A stretch of 64,000 bases of DNA, from contig NC_047073.1 in assembly GCF_902459465.1 (NCBI RefSeq), positions 7,503,036 to 7,567,035 of the forward strand, written 5' to 3'. Positions 30,361 to 41,275 of the stretch are shown here, piece by piece; position 1 is the first letter of the stretch, and every line of letters begins with the position of its first letter. This DNA comes from Asterias rubens (taxonomy: Eukaryota; Echinodermata; Asteroidea; Forcipulatida; Asteriidae). A program made the position numbers and the translations under genes. The notes under the pieces are model-generated. The model saw only the letters and a list, made by a program, of their open reading frames with translations, ran no database searches and was not told the DNA's origin.

Positions 30361-32083
30361 TGCCTATGGGTCATTCCATGTCAGACCAACGCACTTTTTT
30401 ACCTCATGTCTTCCGATTTTGAAAAAAATTGCTGTGCTTGTAGGTCCTAATGAGCAATGAATGCACACCAATTTTCCATGTGGTCAGGGCAGAAACCACT
30501 AAAATCTGACATTTTTAGGGTAAAATACCACCTTTTTGGTAAAAATATGTCATAACCATGTCAATTTTTATCACATATATGCAAATTTGGTATCAAATTG
30601 ATGAGAATTGCATGCTCAAATCAATTCTTTCATCAGTTTTTGAAATAATGTATCATTCCAAAAATCAACGAAATAAAAATCATTTGATAGAGCATGTCTT
30701 CCTCTATCAGAATCCGAAACAAAATTCTTTCCAAGATGGTAAACAAAAAATGTCACCATGCTGCAACTCTGACTTCATCAGAAGGTTAGCATGCCTTTTC
30801 GTGTGCTATACGGTTAAATGGAAATCGCAAAGTTAGCACAAATCTGCTGCTGAGCAGCTCTATTAAAATGGGCACTGAAGTCAGAGTTGTAGCATGGTGA
30901 ACAAATTGTTCTTAAGGATTTCTCAGAAAGTTACTATGCATTAATTTCAAGATTCATCACAGGGGGTTAAAGTAAGACTGCTTAAGTTTGTGATATACTG
31001 AAGAAAGGCAGACAGCTTCTCCATCTCAACCTTGATGTAATCTCTAACTGGGATCACTAATAATCACAGTGGTGCACCCGAAAGGGGGGGGGGGGGGGGG
31101 ACGATGGGTCTGGGGGATTGATCCCAGCCCCTCCAAGGTATTCAATTTGTTTGTTTGATTTGTTTTGATTTTTCGTTTTACAATCTTCGAAAGAAATTTT
31201 TGGGGAAAATATGGCCCACCCCCCAAAAGTAATAAATCCTGGGTGTGTCACTGCTGATAGTTTAAATTCTGATTCTGGTTAAACCACATCAGCCCTCAAC
31301 AAGAAACAAATCGCAAACCATGAACACTTTAAGTAACTTTAGAAACAGAAGAGTGAGGTTTGTTGGTGGATTTATTATGTAAAGTATATAAATTGACTAG
31401 TTTGTGACCTAACAACTGTACGAAAATGGTAATAAAATTGTAAATTTTGAAGAGCCTAGTTGTTTCTTGGTTGATTGTGATAGAGGAAAACATGTTCTAT
31501 CAAGTAATTTTTATTTTGTTGATTTTTGGAATGATGCATTGTTTCACAAATTGGGTCAAAGGTCACGATAACATATTAAAGATCACGGTACTTGTACAAA
31601 AATAGTTCCTAAAGTTGTAAATTTTGAAGAGCCCAACTGTTTCTTAGTGGATTGTGATAGAGGAAGACATGCTCTATCAAGAGATTTTTATTTCATTGAT
31701 TTTTGGAACGATACATTATTTCAAAAACTGGGTCAAAGGTCACGATAACATATTAAAGATTACAGTGACCTACATTTCAGAAAATTTATTTTTGACAAAA
31801 GAACTGATTTGAGCATGCAATTCTCATCATTTTGATACCAAATTTGCATATAATATGTGATGAGAATTGACATGGTTATGACATATTTTTACCAAAAAGG
31901 TGATATTTACCCTAAAAATTTCAGATTTTAGTGGTTTCTGCCCTGACCACATGGTAAGTCCGATCGGGCTAAAAATTGCTGTGCATTCATTGCTCATAAG
32001 GACCTACAATCACAGCAATTTTTATCAAAATCGGAAGACATGAGGTAAAAAAGTGCGTTGGTCTGACATGGAATGACCCATAT
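30361..32083. mobile_element. 1.7-kb long-armed foldback element, complete
   Basis: Left arm from ATGGGTCATTCCATGTCAGA and right arm ending in its inverse TCTGACATGGAATGACCCAT; the arms pair over roughly 300 bp or more (CCACATGG / GGTCAGGGCAGAAACCACT, CATGTCAATT, GAGAATTGCATGCTCAAATC). The interior has a poly-G run (31084-31100) and smaller inverted segments. No ORF over 100 codons; non-autonomous. Confidence 0.88.
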
Positions 32084-32205
32084 GCCAAACGGAACTAGAG
32101 AATACAACTCTTAAATGTATCAACGAAAATTCTACCATGACATATATTTTCAATTTACAGACACGCTCGTCTTTTACTCATTGTCTTGTTTCTATTTCTC
32201 CTTAG

Positions 32206-32268
32206 AAAATGATCCCAACCTTCCCGTCCCCCATTGCATCGACAGCTGGCTTCGAAAGATCGCCGTGA
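32206..32268 (+). CDS. Possible terminal exon of the C48 protease gene
   Basis: A good acceptor (TTTCTATTTCTCCTTAG) is followed in phase 0 by KMIPTFPSPIASTAGFERSP and TGA. It would complete the protease after the 29451 donor, with the 1.7-kb foldback element and a MITE lying in the intron. No homology supports the peptide, so this is a splice-signal prediction only. Confidence 0.3.
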   Translation, partial: KMIPTFPSPIASTAGFERSP

Positions 32269-32928
32269 CGACGTGGCTTATAATATTCGAACCGTCGGTC
32301 GCCTCAGAAAACTATACGGCTTGCTTGCGTTGTTCTTTAGGCCTAGGTGTTATTCCACTGCCTGCCACTATCGACTAATCGATACATGATTTAATCTGAA
32401 GTTAAGTAAAGCGAAATGGAATGTTATCGAAAAATCGATCACTTTGAAAAAGGAGATTACAAGTGTAGATGAAGAAAGGACGGATTAAGAAGTTGTAATC
32501 GGTATATTGGAATCGCATGACTCTGATGGGTCGTTATCATGAGTTGAAATAAGGACACAATAACGTTATTTGTTCCCAACCTATTTTAGAAAGTTTCAAT
32601 TTCTAGTTGGGTCTTAGGTTGGTTTGTTCAACACTAGTGGGCAGATGTCCTTAAAAGTAGGGCTACATGTAGTCAAATGTTTCGATTTGAAAGTTGTGTT
32701 TAAAATACTGTAGTTGGTTGCTATGGAAATTATGTTGGGTGTGTACAAAGATGAACTAATTAATGTCTCATAAGATTTGATTGGTTCAAACGCTGCATTG
32801 TTTGATGCATAGTGCACACTTTCAGATAATCCACGTTCCTCTTTCTTGCTTCGAAACCAAACAATATGGGGGCCTATACTAGTAGCTGGTTGAAACAACT
32901 TCACATTTAAAGAAGAATGGACATAATT

Positions 32929-33306
32929 TTAAAAGCAGTGGACACTATTGGTGATTACTCAAAATAATTATTAGCACATAACCTAACTTGGTAACGAGTA
33001 ATTGGGAGAGGTTGATAGTATAAAACATTGTGAGAAACGGCCCACTCTGAAGTCATGTAGTTTTCGAGAAATAAGTAATTTTCAGCGAATTTGGTTTCGA
33101 GACCCCAGAGTTAGATTTTGAGGTCTCGAAATCAAGCATCTGAAAGCACACAACTTCGTGTGACAAGGTTGTTTTTTCTTTCATTATTATCTCGCAACTT
33201 CGACGACAAATTGAGCTCAAATTTTCACAGGGCGATGCATATGTTGAGATACACGAAGTGAGAAGACTGTTCTTTGACAACTACCAATAGTGTCCAGTGT
33301 CTTTAA
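32929..33306. mobile_element. TTAA MITE, complete copy
   Basis: Left AAAGCAGTGGACACTATTGG, right CCAATAGTGTCCAGTGTCTT closing on TTAA; family core present. Confidence 0.88.
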
Positions 33307-33667
33307 AGACGGAAAGTATCAATGCTTTAACAGGTTGGATTGAGATGAAGCACGATAATCATTCAGGGTTCCCCTCCCCTCAAGGGTAAAATACATGATT
33401 GTGAGACTTCAAAGTATTTATTTGTTTGTATTTTTGAATAATAAGCATTTTGCATCGAATGCTATGAGTGTTTATTTTTGTGGGTTGCCCCCCTGGCGCA
33501 GGCAGTACCACCATTGATGTTGGCCTACCCTATCTTGTCAAAAGGGCCTACCGTAACTTTCACGTGGTATAAAAGGAGTGTACAAATGTCAGTTGTACTC
33601 ACCAAAAGCATTCCCATATAATGAAGCAGTGAGCGATCGCTTTGCTAGCATTACAAATCATGCACCT

Positions 33668-34453
33668 TCACTCTGAATACTTCCCGGGTCAGAATTGACC
33701 CGGTTCAGATCACAGGGGGCTTGACCCATTTCCTGGTCAGACTGACCCGTAATAGTGTTTCAAAATAACCCCAAAATGGGTCAAAATCCCATCTTTTAAC
33801 CAGTTCCCGGGTCATGAATGGGTCGGGCCCACTGGAACCCGGGTCAATTCTGATCGAAAAGTTCTGCTTTGATTGACCACGCAATGAGTTTTGCAAACCA
33901 TGGCAACTGTACCTAAATCTTGATTCAACGTTGATGAGAGCACTCATAAATATGATGTACTAGCTATAGTTGGTGTATATTAACGTATTAATTTATTACA
34001 ATTATTTTGAAATTCGTTCATCACCTATTTATTTTTGAAAATGCTCAGTAAAATATAACAAAATGTTATTTTATGTTTGTTGTCTTCATTGTTGCCTTCA
34101 CTATTGTACATGAGACTTAATTTATTATTTAAGAGTTGTGTTTATATTTGTGTAACTTTGTTGTATCGGAATAAATAAAGCGCGTGCATTTAAATTTCAC
34201 GTCCTTTTGAATAACTAGGTGTTATTTTTGGTATCATTTTCATTATGGCATTTTGTTTATATTTTGAAGAAAATTGTTTTACCATAGTTCTCTTTTGATG
34301 AAATATTGGACGATGGGGTAATAAGCTGACATTATAGGCAGTCTGTGATTTGACACAGATTTAGGGTCATACTGACCCAACAGTGACCCGGAATTGGGCC
34401 AGTCCGTACACGGAAGCCGGGTAAATTCTGACCCGGGAGATTTTCGACTGTGT
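33668..34453. mobile_element. GACCCGGGTC foldback element
   Basis: Left CTTCCCGGGTCAGAATTGAC, right inverse GTAAATTCTGACCCGGGAGA. The left arm has several GACCC/GGGTC alternations; the interior (33910-34360) is AT-rich and non-coding. Confidence 0.7.
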
Positions 34454-35793
34454 GCCTTCCAACTTTATGAATGAGAGGCCTACAACATGTCGAATTTGAG
34501 GCTGTTTTTTTTTCGAGTTTATTGCCAGAACGGCCGAGGTGTTGCTAGTTGCTCGGCGTCACTACCCCCCTTCTAATAATAGCCCCGGGATTACCATTCT
34601 TATTCGGTTGTTGAAAGTTTTCACTTACTTCAAAGTCAACATTACCCACCTTCCTAAATAGGGTTTGTATAGTCATGTTTCCTTATTTAGTTTTCTATGT
34701 AAATACATTATCCCTGTTGCTGTTTACTGTTACTAAGGGAAAGTAAAGTCCATCAACCTCCCTACCTCCTATCAAAAGAGAAACAGGAATTCTTTTGTGG
34801 CGAGGCTGGTCATCCCATGTCGTCAATACAAACACAAATCCTCTGTAGCGATGTAAAGGAATTTAACGCCGACAAAAGGTTCACAATCCCCGCCCTGGGC
34901 AGAACGAGGTTTCACGCTCGAGTCATTCACACATCGGTTTAGGACCTTAACCAAACACGAGCTGCAAGACAAGATTACATGTTCGTTTTACTTGAAGCAC
35001 CTCTTCTCTGGTCTTCTCTCCGGAGTTCAACAAGAAATAGGACATCTTCGAGCTTGTATAAATCAGCTTTGAAGATAAGTAGTTCTGTAAGATTTTGAGT
35101 AAGGAGGATATTAAAAATCTCTGCTGGAGTTGTCATTGTGCCGAATTGTAAGAATGCACCAAAGCTCTCGTTCAACCAGCTAAACGGATCCAACACAAAG
35201 GAGGGAGCTTTTTATGTCCGTCTCGCAATATTTTAAGCACAATGCTTCTGTAGAACGTAGCTGTATTGAAAGGGAATTACTTCATGTTTTTCTGTGTAAT
35301 GATGGGCTGGTGGTCGCCTGTGTGTAAGCAGTAGGGTCGTATCACTTTGCGAGTTTCATCCGCAGTGACAAACTGAATTGAATTCAGGAGTAGTTTGCCC
35401 ACACGACAGGATTTACAAATTCGAGCAGCGGTCTACCTTTTCCTGCATCTGAGAGCAGTTTGCGAAACTTTTGATTGCTAATATTTTGTAGGCAGCTATC
35501 ACAACTTGGTGATCCACAATTATTTGACCACAAACATTTGGCAAAATAAAGTTCTCTCTGACACTTACAAGTGGACCGTCGTCGAGAAAAGTGGATAAGT
35601 TTAAATTTTGGAGGAATTTTAACTTTGGAACAATTGGAATCTGATTTTGATATGACTGCTTACCGTTCCTGTGTATATGTCTAAAAAATGATGTAGAGAC
35701 AGATCATTGCTTTATCCGTAATTGACTGGCTCTCATTTAGTGTGTCAATTGAAAAGTGAGTTCGCTATATTAGGTAATTGTTATCTTCAAAGA

Positions 35794-36378
35794 ATGGATG
35801 GACAACGAAAGATGCAAAACATCACCGAGACGACCCCACGAGGCAGCCCGTCTCCTCGGCTCAATGTCCCCGGGCAACTATCCGGTGGAAACACAAAGCT
35901 TCAACCTGGACCGAACGGCGGTCGCGGCACCACCGTGACGCGGAAGTTCTCCTTAGCCCCGAGCAACGCACCCAGCACGGGCAAACAAAGCTCTGTTGCG
36001 ACGCACAGCCCCGGTATACAAATCGACAACACGTTCCAGATGGAGCCGGATCCGGATTATCATTTCAACGCATCCCGCGTGGAGAAACTGTTGAAGAAAC
36101 TGACGGAGTCCATGCTGGACGGAATCGCCTACGACCGGAACACGACGCCAGATCTAGCCCGGAACCTGAGTGAAGACGTTAAGAACAGGGTGAAGCAACT
36201 CAAATACGACCGGTATAAGATAGCAGTTCACGTCATCATTGGTTCCGTGGATGGGCAAGGAATGAAGATTGTCAGCAGGAGTGTGTGGGACGATCAGCTT
36301 GATAACTACGCCTCGACTTTCTACCAGAGCTCTACCCTATTTGCCGTGGTTATGGTGCATGCAACTTACTATGAATGA
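35794..36378 (+). CDS. Tctex1-domain dynein light chain (DYNLT4/DYNLT5-like)
   Basis: 194 residues, start ATG 35794 (AAGAATGGATGG), stop TGA 36376. Residues 1-80 are Ser/Pro/Gly-rich and likely disordered. Residues about 80-194 form a Tctex1 domain: a helical pair (SRVEKLLKKLTESMLDGI, LSEDVKNRVKQL), then the beta-strand core YKIAVHVIIGSVDGQGMKIV, SRSVWDDQLDNYASTFY and the typical ending SLFAV-like STLFAVVMVHATYYE. The GQG-VSR-WD-D pattern resembles DYNLT4 (TCTEX1D4) most, though DYNLT5 is possible. These proteins bind dynein intermediate chains or act in cilia. No intron interrupts the frame; in-frame codons extend upstream to 35722 without a good ATG. Confidence 0.88.
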   Translation: MDGQRKMQNITETTPRGSPSPRLNVPGQLSGGNTKLQPGPNGGRGTTVTRKFSLAPSNAPSTGKQSSVATHSPGIQIDNTFQMEPDPDYHFNASRVEKLLKKLTESMLDGIAYDRNTTPDLARNLSEDVKNRVKQLKYDRYKIAVHVIIGSVDGQGMKIVSRSVWDDQLDNYASTFYQSSTLFAVVMVHATYYE

Positions 36379-38464
36379 AGGATCAGAATATTATTTTAGG
36401 TACTGAACCATCTTCGTATACTCAGACAGCTGGGAAAACCTAAATACAGATGGAGCAACGTTAATTGTGTCTGATGATGATAACGCAAGACTGAAACTGT
36501 TTAATGTGGATCTTGGAAATAGTATTTTCGAGAGACGAATCTGGCTGAGGAACTTTACTAATAATTATTATGATATCTTCCTTCAGCAGAAAATAACGCT
36601 TGAAAATGTTGTTATGCAAAACAAGTTCTGTCACTCAGTTTGTGTGCTTACAGACTTCATGAAACAGTGTAGCTTCTTAATGATACTTCTGTTTTGACTC
36701 AACACGCAATGCGTGTGCAGGTAGCCTAGTATTTAGACTTTTAGTATCGCCAGACGTTGACACTATTGGTAATTGTCAAAGACCAGTCTTCTCACCATGG
36801 TGTATCTCAACATATGCATAAAATTACAAACCTGTGAAACTTTGACCTCAATTGGTCGCCGAAATTGCGAAATGATAATGAAAGAAAAAACACCCTTGTC
36901 ACACGAAGTTGTGTGCTCCAGTTGCTTGATTTCGATACCTCAAAAAATATAATTCTGAGGTCTTGAAATCAATTTTTTTTTTCAGAGGTAGCCGTTCTTC
37001 ACAATGTTGTATACTATCAATCTCTCCAATTACTCGTTACCAAGTAAGGTTTAATGCTAATAATAATTTTGAGTAATTACCAATAGTCTCCACTGCCTTT
37101 AAACTTTTCACATGTCGTTTTTCTTTCGACCTCCATGGTTTTTCCCAAACAAGTTATTTATTCATCATGGTTCGGCCATTACATGTACGCGTATAATATT
37201 TTTGAAAATCCAAAATCCTTCCTCCATAATTCCTCCAAGTCAGAACAATAATGAAGCCTTGTTCGAATTGGCAGCTACGACTACGACTGTTGCTAAGGGC
37301 AGTTTCAATGCATTTTGCCGTGGAGGCAAAGCCGCAGCCGGCCCTAGCCACTTATTCGGGGTCGGATTGAGCCCTTTTGGCACGAGACAACAATGTGGAC
37401 CTACATGCTAGAGGAAAATGGGGAAAGCAATGCAGAAGACAGATTCAAAATGATGTACTGCATTGTTGAAGACATTTTGTGTATAAAACCAAAGTTTGGA
37501 AGCATCATAATGATATGTATAATGTATGTATTGTGTTGTATTTTTATTTAAAAAGTTGAAGACACCCCATGTAAGGTTTGTTACATCGTCGGAACCAACA
37601 TAAGTTGTACCGAAAAGAGAAGTGTATTAAAATGGAACACAATAATGTTATTACTTTAAACATTCTCATGTATTTGGTTTTCGTTAAAACTGTAAATTTT
37701 ATAAAGATGAAAAAACTATATTTGGCAACTAAACTAATAAAATACTACATTGGGATGGTCTTTCAAAAACTCAAATACGTCTTTCCTATTACAGCTTTGT
37801 ATTGTTTCTTAATGCAAAGAAGTCATGAATGGGACCGTAGTCATGTGGGCAGTTAGTCTTGCGGGGCCAGCAGTCTCGCGAGAATACCGCGAGAATCGTG
37901 GGGAGATTCGGTACGCTACCGCCGCGACAACATTTAACGACTTGCCCACAAGTCTAGAGTCACCCCAGCAGTCTCCACCAGTCACAAGCATCATCACCAA
38001 GGGCTGATCTAGCACAGAGCGCGAAAGCCTCTATGGCGTTGTATTAGGTCTGTGCCCGCTTAAGGATCCACATGCCCCCCCCCCCCCCCCCCCCCCGCAA
38101 TATCATTTTCTGTAGAATAGGCCTAGAATTGCCGGTGTCGTATGCAATTGTGTCCGCAATGAAATACTGTCCGCTCCGGACACTTTTGCATATGCAATCG
38201 TGTCCGGGGCTATGCAAAAACCGTCCGGTGGACGTACATCGACTGTACATGTATGTGCGCGCGTAAGCGAGCGTGCATGCACTGAACCTACGTAAATGCA
38301 GCATGAATATTCACGTATTTTATGATTGCAGCGAATACCCAACGGCCGATTTCCAATATCATTTATGACATGCACTGGGTAAAAAATGGCGAACGTGTTC
38401 CGTCGACCAACAAAGGGCGTTTAATTTGATGCAAGGACGGTTTTGCACGGTGGCAGACACAACT
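36379..38464. other. Tctex1 3' flank and intergenic DNA
   Basis: Includes a TTAA MITE (about 36755-37102), a TCTCGCGAGA palindrome (37874-37883), a poly-C run (about 38077-38097) and a short GTCCGG-rich segment (38145-38235). No exon is supported. Confidence 0.5.
36755..37102. mobile_element. TTAA MITE
   Basis: GACACTATTGGTAATTGTCA on the left and CCAATAGTCTCCACTGCCTT closing on TTAA on the right; opposite internal orientation to the 32929 copy. Confidence 0.82.
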
Positions 38465-40163
38465 GCATATGGGTCATTCCATGTCAGACCAACGCACTTT
38501 TTTACCTCATGTCTTCCGATTTTGATAAAAATTGCTGTGCTTGTAGGTCCTAATGAGCAATGAATGCACACCAATTTTCAGCCCGATCGGACTTTCCATG
38601 TGGTCAGGGCAGAAACCACTCAAATCTGAAATTTTTGGGGTAAAATACCACCTTTTTGGTAAAAATATGTCATAACCATGTCAATTTTTATCACATACAT
38701 TATATGCAAATTTGGTATAAAATTGATGAGAATTGCATGCTCAAATCAATTCTTTCATCAAAAATAAATTTTCTGAAATTTTCTGAAAATCAACGAAATA
38801 AAAATCATTTGATAGAGCATGTCTTCCTCTATCAGAATCCACTAAGAAACAGTTGGGCTCTTCAAAATTAACAAGTTTATGACTATTTTTGTACAAGTCA
38901 CTATGATCTTTAATATGTTATCGTGACCTTTGACCCAATTTTTGAAATAACGCATCATTCCAAAAGTCAATGAAATGAAAATCACTTGATAGGGCATGTC
39001 ATCCTCTATCAGAATCCACTAAGAAACAACTGGGCTCTTCAAAATTTACAACTTTAAGACTATTTTTGTACAGTTGGTAGGTTACAAATTAGTCAATTTA
39101 TACATGTACTTTACTTTATAAATAAATAAAAATAAAAAACTTTCCAAAGTTACAAAAATTGTTATTGGTTTGGGATTTTTTCATGTTGAGGGCTGATGTG
39201 GTCTAACCAGAATCATACTTTAAAATACCAGCAGTGACGCACCCAGGATTTAATTTGGGTTGTGAGTGGAGGGGGGTGGGGGGGGAGGGCATTTTTCTGA
39301 AACAAAATTCTTTCCAAGATGGTAAACAAAAAATGTCACCATGCTGCAACTCTGACTTCTTCGGAAGGTTAGCATGCCTTTTCGTGTGCTATACGGTTAA
39401 ATGGAAATCGCACAGTTAGCACAAAATCTGCTGCTGAGCAGCTCTATTAAAATGGGCACTGAAGTCAGAGTTGCAGCATGGTGAACATTGTTCTTGAAGG
39501 TTTCTCAGAAAGTTACTATGCATTAATTTGTTGTTCAAGATTCATCACAGGGGGTTAAAGTAAGACTGCATAAGTTTGTGATCTACTGAAGAAAGGCAGA
39601 CAGATTCTCCATCTCAACCTTGATGTAATCTCTAACTGGGATCACTAATAATCACAGTGGTGCACCCGAAAGGGGTGGGGGGGGGGGGGTTGGGGACGAT
39701 GGGTCTGGGGATTGATCCCAGCCCCTCCAAGGTATTCAATTTGTTTGTTTGATTTGTTTTTATTTTTTGTTTTACAATCTTCGAAAGAAATTTTTGGGGA
39801 AAATATGGCCCACCCCCCCAAAATAATAAATCCTGGGTGTGTCACTGCTGATAGTTTAGATTCTGATTCTGGTTAAACCACATCAGCCCTCAACAAGAGA
39901 CAAATCGCAAACCATGAACACTTTAAGTAACTTTAGAAACAGAAGAGTGAGGTTTGTTGGTGGATTTATTATGTAAAGTATATAAATTGACTGGTTTGTG
40001 ACCTAACAACTGTACAAAAATGGTAATAAAATTGTAAATTTTGAAGAGCCCAGTTGTTTCTTGGTTGATTGTGATAGAGGAAAACATGTTCTATCAAGTG
40101 ATTTTTATTTTGTTGATTTTTGGAATGATGCATTGTTTCACAAATAGTGTCCACTGCCTTTAA
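38465..40163. mobile_element. 1.7-kb foldback element, copy 2, truncated at right
   Basis: Left arm GGTCATTCCATGTCAGACCA and interior closely follow 30361-32083 (same CACCATGCTGCAACTCTGAC, ATCCCAGCCCCTCC). At 40143 the right arm stops and a 20-bp TTAA MITE end (AATAGTGTCCACTGCCTTTA) follows directly. Confidence 0.85.
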
Positions 40164-40226
40164 GAAAAAGAACTACGAGGGCAATTGTGATGTACATGTA
40201 CATAGAGTAAAACATTGCGTTCGGGG

Positions 40227-40712
40227 CCCACTAAGGGTCCAACACAGGCCCACTAAGGGTCCAACACAGGCCCACTAAGGGTCCAACACAGGCCCACTAA
40301 GGGTCCAACACAGGCCCACTAAGGGTCCAACACAGGCCCACTAAGGGTCCAACACAGGCCCACTAAGGGTCCAACACAGGCCCACTAAGGGTCCAACACA
40401 GGCCCACTAAGGGTCCAACACAGGCCCACTAAGGGTCCAACACAGGCCCACTAAGGGTCCAACACAGGCCCACTAAGGGTCTAACACAGGCCCACTAAGG
40501 GTCCAACACAGGTCCAATAAGGGTCCAACACAGGCCCACTAAGGGTCCAACACAGGCCCACTAAGGGTCCAACACAGGCCCACTAAGGGTCCAACACAGG
40601 CCCACTAAGGGTCCAACACAGGCCCACTAAGGGTCCAACAAAGGCCCACTAAGGGTCCAACACAGGCCCACTAAGGGTCCAACACAGGCCCACTAAGGGT
40701 CCAACACAGGCC
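40227..40712. repeat. 22-bp minisatellite, about 22 units
   Basis: Unit CCCACTAAGGGTCCAACACA plus GG. Copies are almost identical apart from single changes (GTCTAACAC, GGTCCAATAAGG, AACAAAGG), indicating recent expansion or homogenisation. Confidence 0.96.
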
Positions 40713-41193
40713 AGAAAATGAAGTCAGAAGTCTTTATCGAGTTAATTTTGCACACTCACTAAAATCTAATTATGTTCAGATAAAACGAGGTTGTGGTACC
40801 ATAACCCTAATGACCGGTCACCGTCCCGGCCCACCTTATGACTCCCATTATCAAAGTTTGTAGACCTCCAGTTAATAAGATTTTTTTAGGGTCTCTAAAG
40901 CCATATTTTTTATGTGAATGAAGACATGAAAGGTTTAAAGATGTGCTCTCTGTTTTTCAGCTCTTTTTGAAAGAAGCCTATTAGTATCCTTCTTGAAAAA
41001 CCACAATTTCAATTGGCGTTGTATAAAGCTTACTTTCCGGGATTTTTTTTTTAAAGAGGCTTGAGGCTGTTAAGGATTGTTTTTTTATGATACAATTTTT
41101 AGCAATAATATTTAGAACTGCTTTTTGCTTTTGGCGCACAATAGTTATGGTCTAGCGCGCGCCCTCTCTTGACTGACACTACATTATTTCATT
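40713..41193. other. SETD9 upstream region
   Basis: 480 bp without recognisable repeat between the 22-bp array and the SETD9 start region. TAGCGCGCGCCCTCTCTTGA at 41153-41172 is the only CpG-rich stretch. Likely promoter. Confidence 0.4.
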
Positions 41194-41235
41194 ATGGCGG
41201 CCCCCATGAAAGAGGAAAACAGAAAGTGCGGCTAA
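41194..41235 (+). promoter_or_regulatory. Upstream ORF and YY1-like ATGGCGGC at SETD9 5' end
   Basis: ATGGCGGCCCCC opens a 13-codon upstream ORF that ends with TAA at 41233, 40 bp before the SETD9 ATG. The same ATGGCGGC matches the YY1 promoter consensus that often overlaps animal start sites. Either role is inference. Confidence 0.4.
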
Positions 41236-41275
41236 AGTTTTGGTCGGCTATCTCTCCATGGTGTTGGTAATTGAG

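Larger units (their letters stand above)
32269..35793. other. Intergenic region before the Tctex1 gene
   Basis: Contains a TTAA MITE (32929-33306) and a GGGTCAGAATT-ended foldback (33668-34453). 34454-35793 shows no repeat family; it should contain the Tctex1 gene promoter and 5' UTR, but no core element is obvious. Confidence 0.5.

Noticed and set aside
34975-35196. 73-codon minus-strand open frame upstream of the Tctex1 gene
   Set aside because: No family resemblance and no splice context; likely chance in the promoter-side region.
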